From Clostridia bacterium (lineage in GTDB: Bacteria; Bacillota; Clostridia; Christensenellales; Borkfalkiaceae), in assembly GCA_017399185.1 (NCBI GenBank), contig JAFQEA010000016.1, positions 147,264 through 211,263 of the forward strand: a stretch of DNA of 64,000 nucleotides, written 5' to 3'. The translations under genes and the position numbers were made by a program. Positions 1 to 7,658 of this stretch are shown piece by piece. The notes under the pieces are model-generated. The model saw only the letters and a program-made list of their open reading frames with translations, had not been told where the DNA came from and made no database searches. Every line of letters starts with the position of its first letter. Positions within the stretch are counted from its first letter, which is position 1.

Positions 1-269
1 CTTACACACCAACTATCTGCGCTGAAAGGGTTGCGTTTTTCAAGGCGGTAAACAGCGGTGAACGCGACTTTGTAAAAATTGCCGTTGTGGGCGGAAAGCG
101 CGGCGAAGCTATATCTTCACTTTGTGCACCGTGCGGTGTTTGCCGTCAGGTTATGGCAGAGTTTTGCAGGGATGATTTTATAATCGTTGCGGGCACGCCT
201 GACGATATCAAAACCTATACGCTTAAGCAAATTTTGCCCGATTACTTTGGACCAAAGGACTTAAAATAA
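1..269 (+). CDS. cdd: Cytidine deaminase, C-terminal part (5' end outside window)
   Basis: The reading frame is already open at the window edge and gives Y-T-P-T-I-C-A-E-R-V-A-F-F, then PCGVCRQ. These are the two zinc-binding signatures of cytidine deaminase: Cys-Ala-Glu with the proton-shuttling glutamate, and Pro-Cys-x-x-Cys. The enzyme converts cytidine and deoxycytidine to uridine and deoxyuridine in the cytoplasm. It lies 33 bp before the nucleoside phosphorylase gene and is followed by a thymidine kinase gene, so a pyrimidine-salvage operon is likely. About 89 residues are visible; the N-terminal third is missing only because the window starts here. Confidence 0.92.
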   Translation, partial: YTPTICAERVAFFKAVNSGERDFVKIAVVGGKRGEAISSLCAPCGVCRQVMAEFCRDDFIIVAGTPDDIKTYTLKQILPDYFGPKDLK

Positions 270-302
270 CTGCTTTACAATAATTTAAGGAAGGTTACCT
301 GT

Positions 303-1604
303 ATGCGAATGTATGACTTAATAAAGAAAAAACGTGACGGAAAGAGCCTGACCGCGCAAGAGATTAAGTGGTTTATTGAAAATTACGTTAACGGCACGAT
401 ACCCGACTATCAGGTGTCTGCGCTTTTGATGGCGATTTATTTTAACGGTATGGATTTAGAAGAAACCACCGCCTTAACCTTTGCCGTAAGGGATTCGGGC
501 GATACGCTTGACTTTTCTGACGTAAAGGGTATCCGCGTTGACAAGCACTCAACGGGTGGCGTAGGGGATAAGACAAGCCTTATCGTTGCTCCTATCGTTG
601 CAACGCTTGGAGTTAAGGTTGCCAAAATGAGCGGTCGTGGGTTAGGTCATACGGGCGGCACGGTTGACAAGCTTGAATCTATCCCGGGCTTTAACACGGG
701 CCTTGGCGTTGATGAATTTTTAGAAATCGTTAACAGGGTAGGCATTGCAATCGTTGGTCAAAGTGCAGAGCTTGCCCCCGCAGACAAGCTTTTATATGCT
801 TTAAGGGACGTAACCGCAACGGTTGAAAGCTTACCGCTGATTGTTTCAAGTATTATGGGTAAAAAGCTTGCCGCAGACGACGACTGTATCGTTTTAGACG
901 TTAAAACGGGCAGCGGCTCGTTTATGAAGACCGTTGAAGACAGCAAGCGTTTAGCGCGCTTGATGGTTGATATCGGTAAGCAGGCAGGCAAAAAGATGCT
1001 TGCGCTAATTACCGATATGGACAGACCTTTAGGCTTTAATATCGGTAACATTTTAGAAGTAAAAGAAGCCGTTGAAACCTTACGCGGAAAGGGCCCAAGC
1101 GATTTGACGGAAATTTGTATTGCGCTTGCGGCGCACATGCTATCCCTTGCTGAAAAGGGCACTTATGAAGAATGTGAAGATAAGGTTAAAAAGGTTATTG
1201 CTGACGGCAGCGCGTTAAAGACCTTTGCCGATATGGTTGAAGCGCAGGGCGGCGATTCAAGGGTGATTTATGACACAAGCTTGTTTAAGGAGGCAAAATT
1301 CAGCCGCGTTGTTAAAGCTGAAAAATCGGGCTACATAGTAAAGGTTGACACTGAAGGCTACGGCACGGCAGCCCTGCTTTTAGGTGCGGGCAGAAACACT
1401 AAAGAAGACAAGATTGACTTTACTGCAGGTATTATTTTAAGCAAAAAAACAGGCGATTTTGTAAAGGCTGGTGAAGCTATCGCAACCCTTTATACAAACA
1501 GTGGGGAAAAGCTTGATGCCGGCGAAAGAAAGCTTATTGAAAGCACGGTAATCGGTGATGAAAAACCTGCCTATAAGCCGATTATCTTGGATAAGGTACA
1601 ATAA
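303..1604 (+). CDS. pdp: Pyrimidine-nucleoside phosphorylase
   Basis: This 433-residue protein cleaves uridine, thymidine or deoxyuridine with phosphate to give the base and (deoxy)ribose-1-phosphate. The phosphate-binding signature KHSTGGVGDK is near residue 81 and SGRGLGHTGGT follows near 110; the length is that of the Bacillus Pdp family. An AAGGAAGG ribosome site ends 8 bases before the chosen ATG; a second ATG two codons later is possible. It sits between cdd and tdk, so it supplies or removes nucleosides in salvage. Thymidine phosphorylase (DeoA) is the main alternative name; family members overlap in specificity. Confidence 0.93.
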   Translation: MRMYDLIKKKRDGKSLTAQEIKWFIENYVNGTIPDYQVSALLMAIYFNGMDLEETTALTFAVRDSGDTLDFSDVKGIRVDKHSTGGVGDKTSLIVAPIVATLGVKVAKMSGRGLGHTGGTVDKLESIPGFNTGLGVDEFLEIVNRVGIAIVGQSAELAPADKLLYALRDVTATVESLPLIVSSIMGKKLAADDDCIVLDVKTGSGSFMKTVEDSKRLARLMVDIGKQAGKKMLALITDMDRPLGFNIGNILEVKEAVETLRGKGPSDLTEICIALAAHMLSLAEKGTYEECEDKVKKVIADGSALKTFADMVEAQGGDSRVIYDTSLFKEAKFSRVVKAEKSGYIVKVDTEGYGTAALLLGAGRNTKEDKIDFTAGIILSKKTGDFVKAGEAIATLYTNSGEKLDAGERKLIESTVIGDEKPAYKPIILDKVQ

Positions 1605-1619
1605 AAAAGGATGAAAAAC

Positions 1620-2207
1620 ATGGCAAAGCTTTATTTTAAATACGGCGCTATGGGCTGTTCAAAAACGGCGCAGGCGCTGATAACAAAATTCAATTATGAA
1701 GAAAGAAATATGTCGGTTTTATTATTAAAGCCGGCAATAGATACGCGTGACGGTGAAGCAATCGTCCGTTCAAGGATAGGTCTTTGGGAAAACTGCATTG
1801 CGGTTGACAAGGATTGTGATATTTATCAGCTTTTTAAAAATAATTACAGCGACAGACAGGTCGTTATCGTTGACGAGTGTCAGTTTTTAGAGCCAAAGCA
1901 GGTTGACCAGCTTGCTGAAATCGTTATTGATTTTGACGTGCCAGTATTGTGCTTTGGTTTAGCAACCGACTTTTTGACAAACCTATTCCCAGGAAGCCGC
2001 CGCTTGTTTGAAATCGCACAATCAATCAAGGAAATCAAATCCGTTTGTAAGTGCGGTGCAAAAGCAACGGTTAACGCACGTATTGATGAAAACGGCAAGG
2101 TTGTTTTCAAGGGTGACCAAATTTGCTTGGGTGGTAACGATAGATACGTTGCAATGTGCTTAAAGTGCTGGTTAAAGCTTAAAAAGGAACAAGAAGCTAA
2201 CGCTTAA
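1620..2207 (+). CDS. tdk: Thymidine kinase (type II)
   Basis: The protein phosphorylates thymidine to dTMP using ATP. The P-loop reads GAMGCSKTAQAL near the N-terminus, a divergent form of the usual GxMxSGKT loop: the expected Gly before Lys is Ser and the upstream Ser is Cys. DECQF is the Walker B/base-recognition motif and two Cys pairs (CKC and CLKC) form the zinc lasso. Type II kinases are about 195 residues, as here. I start at the ATG giving MAKLYFKYG because AAAAAGGATG lies about 7 bases before it; an ATG three codons upstream (1611) overlaps that ribosome site. Third gene of the salvage operon. Confidence 0.9.
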   Translation: MAKLYFKYGAMGCSKTAQALITKFNYEERNMSVLLLKPAIDTRDGEAIVRSRIGLWENCIAVDKDCDIYQLFKNNYSDRQVVIVDECQFLEPKQVDQLAEIVIDFDVPVLCFGLATDFLTNLFPGSRRLFEIAQSIKEIKSVCKCGAKATVNARIDENGKVVFKGDQICLGGNDRYVAMCLKCWLKLKKEQEANA

Positions 2208-2218
2208 AAATAATAAAT

Positions 2219-2264
2219 AAAAGTGGGACTATTTGCCAATAATCGGCATATAGCCCCACTTTTT
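2219..2264. terminator. Bidirectional hairpin terminator between tdk and a convergent MATE gene
   Basis: AAAAGTGGGACTAT is followed 18 bases later by ATATAGCCCCACTTTT and a T-run. The strong GTGGG/CCCAC stem with A-rich and T-rich flanks works on either strand, which suits the tail-to-tail arrangement. The right arm is a full copy of the window's 26-bp dispersed element and the left arm is a partial inverted copy. Confidence 0.8.
2238..2264 (-). repeat. 26-bp dispersed element, copy 1
   Basis: Read on the minus strand it is AAAAGTGGGGC, TATAT, GCCGATTATT. It is almost identical to the family consensus and here forms one side of a terminator stem. Confidence 0.75.
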
Positions 2265-2290
2265 TGCTGTTTTGGTAAATTAAATTCAGT

Positions 2291-3655
2291 TTAACGGTCG
2301 TCTTCTTGGGATAATTCCCTTGAAAAGTCCTTGCGTAAAAATGCAATGGCAAACGGGATTGAAACAAGCCCTGACAAAACGTCAGCAATGCCTTGCGCGG
2401 CTTGTATTCCCCCAAGCCCTTTCAGGCTATATCCAATGATAAGCACGGGTATAAACATTAAGCCCGAGCGCATCATTGCAAGTATTGAAGCAATCAAAGA
2501 CTTCCTTATACTTTGGAACAGCATATTAGCAGCCACAGAAGATGCTAAAAAGATTAACCCCACGCATGAAAACCTTAACGCGGTTTTACCAATTGCAATA
2601 ACGTCAGGGCTCTTTTGGAAAATCCAGATAATCTGCTCGGCAAAAATGATGCCGACAAGTGAGATTACACCGACAAGGGCGGTTGAAAACACCCAGGTAA
2701 ACACAAGACCCTTTTTAACGCGGTCGTATTTTTTGGCGCTGTAATTAAACGCCGCAACGGGCTGGAAGCCTTGGCCGATACCAAGCCCGATTGCCATAAC
2801 GAACATTGAAAATCTGTTTACAACGCTGATTGCCGCGATTGCCGCGTCACCAAACGGCTTTGTAAGGTTGTTTAACAGTCCGCTTGAGATTGACGATAAG
2901 CCTTGGCGGATAAGGGACGGAAGACCGCCTTTTATTATATTGATATAAACAATGCCTTTAAGGCTTACTTGCGTTAAGCTTATTTTTGCGTTTGATTTTT
3001 TAAGGTACAATATAAGAAGAATTGTAAAGCTTACAACCTGTGACACGGCCGTTGAAAGCCCCGCTCCGTAAACGCCCATGTGATATACGTTTATAAGAAG
3101 GTAGTCGCCAAAAATGTTCAAAATGCCGCCTGCGGTCAGACCGAACATAGCGTAAAACGCCATGCCTTCGTATCTTAAATTGTTGTTTAATATAAGTGAG
3201 CAAATCATAAACGGGCAGGACATAAGAACCCAAAAGCCGTAGTCCTTTGCGTGCGGCAGGATTGTTTCAGTACTGCCTAAAGCCCTGACAAGGGGCGTTA
3301 AAAAGATAAGCCCGAAGGTAAGCATAAAAAGCCCAATCGCGGCGCCTGTGAAAAAGGCGGTTGATGCATAGCGTGAAGCTTCCTTTTTATCCTTTAAAGC
3401 AAGCGCCTTTGAAACGTAAGTACCGCTACCGTGCCCAAGCATAAACGCAAAGGCCTGTATGATTGCTTGCAGAGTAAACAAAATACCCGTTGCCGCTTGT
3501 TCGCTTTCGCCAAGGCCACCAACAAAATAGGTGTCGGCAAGGTTATAAATGTTTGTTATAAGCATTGATATAGTGGTCGGAACGCCAAGCTTTAAGATAA
3601 GCTTTGCAACGGGCGTTTCGGTCATTTTTTTGTAATGTGTGTCAACGTTTGTCAT
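2291..3655 (-). CDS. MATE family multidrug/Na+ antiporter (454 aa)
   Basis: This is a twelve-helix inner-membrane protein of the MATE family, which exports cationic drugs or metabolites against Na+ or H+. The N-terminal region PTTISMLITNIYNLADTYFV is the typical first MATE helix with its conserved Asn-Leu-Ala-Asp-Thr. The length is normal. The start lies only 6 bases after the mntP stop and has no clear ribosome site, so translation may be coupled to mntP. A second MATE gene at 6.2 kb is not a close duplicate. Substrate cannot be told from sequence. Confidence 0.9.
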   Translation of the reverse strand: MTNVDTHYKKMTETPVAKLILKLGVPTTISMLITNIYNLADTYFVGGLGESEQAATGILFTLQAIIQAFAFMLGHGSGTYVSKALALKDKKEASRYASTAFFTGAAIGLFMLTFGLIFLTPLVRALGSTETILPHAKDYGFWVLMSCPFMICSLILNNNLRYEGMAFYAMFGLTAGGILNIFGDYLLINVYHMGVYGAGLSTAVSQVVSFTILLILYLKKSNAKISLTQVSLKGIVYINIIKGGLPSLIRQGLSSISSGLLNNLTKPFGDAAIAAISVVNRFSMFVMAIGLGIGQGFQPVAAFNYSAKKYDRVKKGLVFTWVFSTALVGVISLVGIIFAEQIIWIFQKSPDVIAIGKTALRFSCVGLIFLASSVAANMLFQSIRKSLIASILAMMRSGLMFIPVLIIGYSLKGLGGIQAAQGIADVLSGLVSIPFAIAFLRKDFSRELSQEDDR

Positions 3656-3661
3656 AATATT

Positions 3662-4264
3662 TTATAAGTAAAGCCCAATAAGACCTTTGATGAAGATTTC
3701 TATACCGATAACTATTAAAATGCCACCGCCGATGATTTCTGCTTTGCCTGAAAAAACAGTACCGAATTTTTTGCCAAGTATTATGCCGATAAAGCAGATA
3801 ATAAGCGTAACGAAAGCAATAATCAGCGCGCAAACAACCGCCATAAGCGGGGTGTAGGTTGAAATTGTAAAGCCAACGGAGAGCGCGTCGATTGACGTTG
3901 CAACGCCTTGGATAAGTATTGCACCAAAGGTTAGCTTTTTGACCTTGCAGCTTTCGCCGCCCTGATTGTTACATTTGATGCCGTCTGACAGCATTTTGCC
4001 GCCGATATAACCTAAAAGCCCAAGCGCAATCCAAGGGATAAAGTGTTCAAAGATGGAAAAGTAAACAAGCACAGTATGCACCAAAAACCAACCGATAAGG
4101 GGCATTAAGCCCTGGAATATGGAAAACGTACCGCTTACCAAAAGCATTTTTGGCGTTTTCATTTTAGGCGCGTTAAGCCCGTTCGCCAAGGACACGGAAA
4201 ACGCATCCATTGCAAGGCCAAGACCTAAAAGTATGCTGTTTACAAAAAAATCAAAATCCCACAT
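3662..4264 (-). CDS. mntP: Manganese efflux pump MntP
   Basis: The 200-residue protein has six predicted membrane helices in two related halves. AMDAFSVSLANG in helix 1 and ATSIDALSVGF in helix 4 carry the conserved acidic residues of MntP, which exports Mn2+ from the cytoplasm. AAGGG lies 3 bases before the ATG. Many mntP genes are controlled by a yybP-ykoY riboswitch, but only 69 bp separate this start from the upstream peptidase gene, too little to hold one. Transcription with the upstream M42 gene and downstream MATE gene is likely. Confidence 0.92.
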   Translation of the reverse strand: MWDFDFFVNSILLGLGLAMDAFSVSLANGLNAPKMKTPKMLLVSGTFSIFQGLMPLIGWFLVHTVLVYFSIFEHFIPWIALGLLGYIGGKMLSDGIKCNNQGGESCKVKKLTFGAILIQGVATSIDALSVGFTISTYTPLMAVVCALIIAFVTLIICFIGIILGKKFGTVFSGKAEIIGGGILIVIGIEIFIKGLIGLYL

Positions 4265-4272
4265 AAACCCTT

Positions 4273-4299
4273 GATAACCGACCTATTGGTCAACTTTTT
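4273..4299 (-). repeat. 26-bp dispersed element, copy 2
   Basis: Minus-strand reading AAAAGTTGACC, AATAG, GTCGGTTATC. Both arms differ from consensus together (GGGC...GCC has become GACC...GGTC), so pairing is kept. It abuts the ribosome site of mntP. Confidence 0.65.
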
Positions 4300-4333
4300 G
4301 GCAAATTTGTATTGTTTAATTAATCAAAAAAGA

Positions 4334-5365
4334 TTAAAGCTTAACGTATTCAGATAAAACCTTTAAGGTGTTTAAAACGCCAAGGATATGGCTTCTTTCA
4401 TAGCCGTGGCTTGCAAAAACGCCAGCGCCTATAAGCCCGTGCTTTATGTCGTTGCCGGCAGAAAGCGTTGCTTCAACGTCAGACCCGTAAAACGGATAAA
4501 CGTCAACCGCGTAGTCTGCGCCCGATTTTTTAGCGCACTCGATAAGCTTTGAAACGACTTCGTACGAATACGGCCCGCCCGAGTCTTTAGCACAGATAGA
4601 AACCTGTGTTTCGGTGCAGTCAAGCCCGTCGCCAACACAGCCCATATCAACGCTGATTGCTTCGGTTACGCCGCTTGGAACGCTACCTGCGCCGCCGTGA
4701 CCGACTTCTTCATAAACGGTTACGTGGATAAAAACGTGGCGCGTTGGTAAAACGTGACCGTCTTTAATATATTTTGCAAGGCCAAGTAAAATACCGACAG
4801 ATAGCTTATCGTCCAAAAAGCGGCTCTTGATATAACCGGATTCGGTTACCTTTGTGCGCGGCTCAAAGCAAACGATATCGCCAACTTCAATGCCTAAAGC
4901 CTTAACGTCTTCTTTGGATTTGACAAGCTCGTCAATGACGACTTCGGTCGTGTCAAAATTGCGGGTAGTTTCGTTAAACTTGTCGTTAACGTGGATTGAA
5001 GGGTTCATAAGCTGAAGCGTACCTTCAAAAACCTTTCCGCCGCGCGTGTAAATCCTTACGTTTTCGGTTTCGCCGTTGTTTGCGTTCATACCGCCAAGGC
5101 GGGTAAGCTTAAGCCTGCCGTTTGACTTTATCTGGCTGACCATTGCACCAAGGGTGTCAACGTGTGCTTCCAACAAAAGCCCGTCGCCCGTGCCGCCAAG
5201 GTCGATAACAACACCGCCCTTGTTGGTGATTTGCGCGTTAAAGCCAAGGGCTTCAAACTCGGTTTTAACCCATTCTGCCGCGCGTTTTGTAAACCCTGTC
5301 GGGCTGTCAATTTTTAAAACTTCAACTGCCTTTTCAAGCGCAAATTTAGCATAAGCCTTATCCAT
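4334..5365 (-). CDS. M42 family metallo-aminopeptidase
   Basis: The 343-residue protein has the two-metal M42 peptidase layout: EAHVDT (first metal His and catalytic Asp), DDKLSVG (bridging Asp), YEEVGHGG (general-base and metal Glu pair) and a late metal His in ASHGYERSH. M42 enzymes form large tetrahedral cytoplasmic assemblies that trim peptides; the family also contains proteins labelled endoglucanases. AAGGGG precedes the ATG. With the M18 peptidase and the Opp system it would finish the breakdown of imported peptides. Exact residue preference cannot be seen. Confidence 0.88.
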   Translation of the reverse strand: MDKAYAKFALEKAVEVLKIDSPTGFTKRAAEWVKTEFEALGFNAQITNKGGVVIDLGGTGDGLLLEAHVDTLGAMVSQIKSNGRLKLTRLGGMNANNGETENVRIYTRGGKVFEGTLQLMNPSIHVNDKFNETTRNFDTTEVVIDELVKSKEDVKALGIEVGDIVCFEPRTKVTESGYIKSRFLDDKLSVGILLGLAKYIKDGHVLPTRHVFIHVTVYEEVGHGGAGSVPSGVTEAISVDMGCVGDGLDCTETQVSICAKDSGGPYSYEVVSKLIECAKKSGADYAVDVYPFYGSDVEATLSAGNDIKHGLIGAGVFASHGYERSHILGVLNTLKVLSEYVKL

Positions 5366-5474
5366 AAGCTACCCCTTTTCCACAAAATTTACTATTAATT
5401 GTTAAACTCAAATCTTGAGCCCACAATATCCCCTATAATTGCCCCTATAACACTCATGACCGTCTTACCTTGAG

Positions 5475-5804
5475 TTATTCAAGTCCGATATATTTTGCCA
5501 ATCTATCGACCATTCCGTCTGGTTTAAGAACAACATCACTTATAATACCATCGCTCATCCCTTCACCCTTTACAAACTTGGGGCAAAACGCATATCCGCC
5601 TTCTTTCATTTCTTTGCCCGTTAGTTTGTAGTACAAGCTCTTAACAAATGCAATTAAATCGTCTTTGGTTTCAAAGTGTTCGCCAATAATCGCATTGTTA
5701 ATATATTCTATAAAATCTGGGTCTCCGCGCGTTTCATATCGAATATTAAATTTTTCTTGTACTTTTTCGTCTTTTACATCCCCTAAATTTCTTGTTATAT
5801 ACAT
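5475..5804 (-). CDS. Small protein of unknown function (109 aa), possible partner of the upstream ART-like fragment
   Basis: I do not recognise this protein. It starts MYITRNLGD, is charged and soluble, and has no signal peptide, membrane segment or clear motif. AAGGAGGA lies 4 bases before the chosen ATG, which makes this a well-supported start; an in-frame ATG eight codons earlier has no such site. It begins 10 bp after the stop of the ADP-ribosyltransferase-like reading frame, so the two are probably co-transcribed. A small gene directly downstream of a toxin-type domain is often an immunity protein; here that is only inference from position. Confidence 0.6.
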   Translation of the reverse strand: MYITRNLGDVKDEKVQEKFNIRYETRGDPDFIEYINNAIIGEHFETKDDLIAFVKSLYYKLTGKEMKEGGYAFCPKFVKGEGMSDGIISDVVLKPDGMVDRLAKYIGLE

Positions 5805-5814
5805 TTTTTCCTCC

Positions 5815-6018
5815 TTATTTATAAACACTGTCGTCTATTTCTTGTTTGATAACTTCCACGTCAAAATACCAAGTACCGTGTTTTTCTTCGGCTTTTGTAA
5901 CCCTAAACGTGGTTTGTCTTTGTAAAAGCATTTCGTTTTCATTGCCGCCAGCTGGCGTTTTTCCATCCCAACTCATTTTTTCCCCACCATAATGTGAAAA
6001 TGGCGCACAATAAAGCAT
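5815..6018 (-). CDS. ADP-ribosyltransferase-like C-terminal fragment (67 aa)
   Basis: The short protein contains GGNENEMLLQRQTTFRV. This resembles the C-terminal part of ADP-ribosyltransferase folds, where Glu-x-Glu (here E-N-E) is the catalytic pair, followed by a strand of the form LLxxGTxFxV. The NAD-binding Arg and Ser-Thr-Ser strands found earlier in such enzymes are absent, so it is either a remnant of a longer gene or a very small derivative. AGGA precedes the ATG by about six bases. The assignment rests on this one motif and is uncertain. Confidence 0.42.
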   Translation of the reverse strand: MLYCAPFSHYGGEKMSWDGKTPAGGNENEMLLQRQTTFRVTKAEEKHGTWYFDVEVIKQEIDDSVYK

Positions 6019-6123
6019 TTTTGTTCCTGCAGGACAATATGTGTTAAATATAAAATGATTATATAATTATACTCTTAATATAAATTTAAATCAAATAAAA
6101 ACGTCAAAAAAGTTGTTAATCGT

Positions 6124-6152
6124 TTGGTATTTGCTAAAAAAAGGTTTATAAT
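6124..6152 (+). promoter_or_regulatory. Promoter for second MATE gene
   Basis: TTGGTA, a 17-base spacer and a perfect TATAAT lie about 30 bases before the MATE start codon. Confidence 0.75.
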
Positions 6153-6183
6153 TTTTTTATATTCACAAAAAGGGGGGAAGACA

Positions 6184-7572
6184 ATGTCAGCTGAAGTCAA
6201 AGCTAAAAAGTACGAAAAAGACATGACTAAAGGCAAAATTTCATCGCTGATGATTGCCTTTGCACTCCCTATAATGTTAAGTCAGCTTTTCCAGCAGCTG
6301 TATAACACGGCGGATTCGTTTATCGTTGGCAACTATCTTGGCACGTTCGCACTCGCTGCGGTTTCATCGTCAGGGACGCTCATTTTCCTTATGATAAGCT
6401 TCTTTGTCGGGCTTACGATGGGTGCAGGAATTGTTATTTCGCGCTATTTTGGTGCAAACGATAGGGATAAGGTTTCCCGCGCGATACACACCAATATCGT
6501 GGTTGGGCTTTTGTGCGGCGTTATCCTTACGGTGGTGGGCGTGCTGTTTACGCCAACGCTGCTTAAGTGGATGAATACGGACGAAGAATATTTGCCCCTT
6601 GCCATTGAATATTTCAGGGTTTATTTTTTGGGCGGCGTGCCAATGGTAATGTACAACGTTGCGCGCGGCACGATGAACGCAATAGGGGACAGCAAGCGTC
6701 CGCTTTACTATCTGATTATTTCTTCAATCGTAAATATAATTCTGGATATTTTGTTTGTTGGCGTGTTCAGATGGGGCGTATGGTCGGCGGCCTTTGCAAC
6801 GGTTATAAGTCAGCTGTTTAGCGCAGTCGTTTGCTTTATACACCTGTTTAAAAAGGGTCAGGTTTTCACGGTTTCTGTTAAAAAGCTTAAAATCGATAAA
6901 GAAATGTTTAAGCAGATTATCCGCTTTGGTATCCCTAGCGCCGTGCAAAACTCGGTTATCGCGCTTGCAAACGTAATCGTGCAGACCCAGATTAACACCT
7001 TTAAGGCCGTTGCGACGGCGGCTTACGGCAGTTATTCCAAGATAGAAGGCTTTGCCTTTTTGCCAATCAATAGCTTTACTATGGCGATTTCAACCTTCGT
7101 TGGTCAAAACATGGGCGCTGGCGAGCGTGAAAGAGCAAAAAAGGGAGCGCGCTTTGGTATTTTAGCCTGCGTTATCACGGCGGAAGTTATCGGCGTTCTG
7201 ATATTTATAATTGCCCCCTACTTAATAAAGCTTTTTGACAGCAATCCTGAAGTTATCTTTTACGGCACAAAGCAGGCAAGGACGGCTTCACTGTTTTATG
7301 GGCTTTTGGCGTTTTCACACGCGGTTGGGGCAACCTGCCGCGGCGCGGGTAAGGCGTTTGTGCCAATGCTCGTTATGCTTATTATCTGGTGCGTTATCCG
7401 AATAATTTATATACTTATCGTAATGAAGCTTTTTGGCGACATATCTTACATTTATTGGGCGTATCCGATAACGTGGGGTATGAGTACTGTCGTATTTGCA
7501 CTTTATTATAAGTTTTCGCACTGGGAAAGGGGCTTTGGCGCTAAAGCCGACCTTATTAATAACGACAATTAA
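6184..7572 (+). CDS. MATE family efflux transporter (462 aa)
   Basis: This is a second twelve-helix MATE exporter. The N-terminal LPIMLSQLFQQLYNTADSFIV region is characteristic of the NorM/DinF-like clostridial MATE proteins. AGGGGGGAAG lies just before the chosen ATG (MSAEVKAKK); the frame remains open 20 codons upstream but that stretch contains the promoter. It stands alone with its own promoter and is followed within 90 bp by the M18 peptidase gene. Substrate unknown; drug or metabolite export is the family role. Confidence 0.9.
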   Translation: MSAEVKAKKYEKDMTKGKISSLMIAFALPIMLSQLFQQLYNTADSFIVGNYLGTFALAAVSSSGTLIFLMISFFVGLTMGAGIVISRYFGANDRDKVSRAIHTNIVVGLLCGVILTVVGVLFTPTLLKWMNTDEEYLPLAIEYFRVYFLGGVPMVMYNVARGTMNAIGDSKRPLYYLIISSIVNIILDILFVGVFRWGVWSAAFATVISQLFSAVVCFIHLFKKGQVFTVSVKKLKIDKEMFKQIIRFGIPSAVQNSVIALANVIVQTQINTFKAVATAAYGSYSKIEGFAFLPINSFTMAISTFVGQNMGAGERERAKKGARFGILACVITAEVIGVLIFIIAPYLIKLFDSNPEVIFYGTKQARTASLFYGLLAFSHAVGATCRGAGKAFVPMLVMLIIWCVIRIIYILIVMKLFGDISYIYWAYPITWGMSTVVFALYYKFSHWERGFGAKADLINNDN

Positions 7573-7603
7573 CGCCAAAATACTAAAAAATATACTAAAT
7601 GGC

Positions 7604-7633
7604 TTGCAAAGTGCAGCCGTTTATTGATAAAAT
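7604..7633 (+). promoter_or_regulatory. Probable promoter for M18 aminopeptidase
   Basis: TTGCAA and TAAAAT are separated by 18 bases, 26 bases before the start codon and after the preceding MATE stop. Confidence 0.5.
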
Positions 7634-7658
7634 AAATAAAACCCAAGGAGGCTTTATC

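Noticed and set aside
4265..4333. yybP-ykoY manganese riboswitch before mntP
   Set aside because: Only 69 bp are available and they are largely taken by a 26-bp element and the ribosome site.
2291..7572. The two MATE genes as a recent tandem duplication
   Set aside because: They lie on opposite strands and their proteins differ through most of their length, so they are separate family members.
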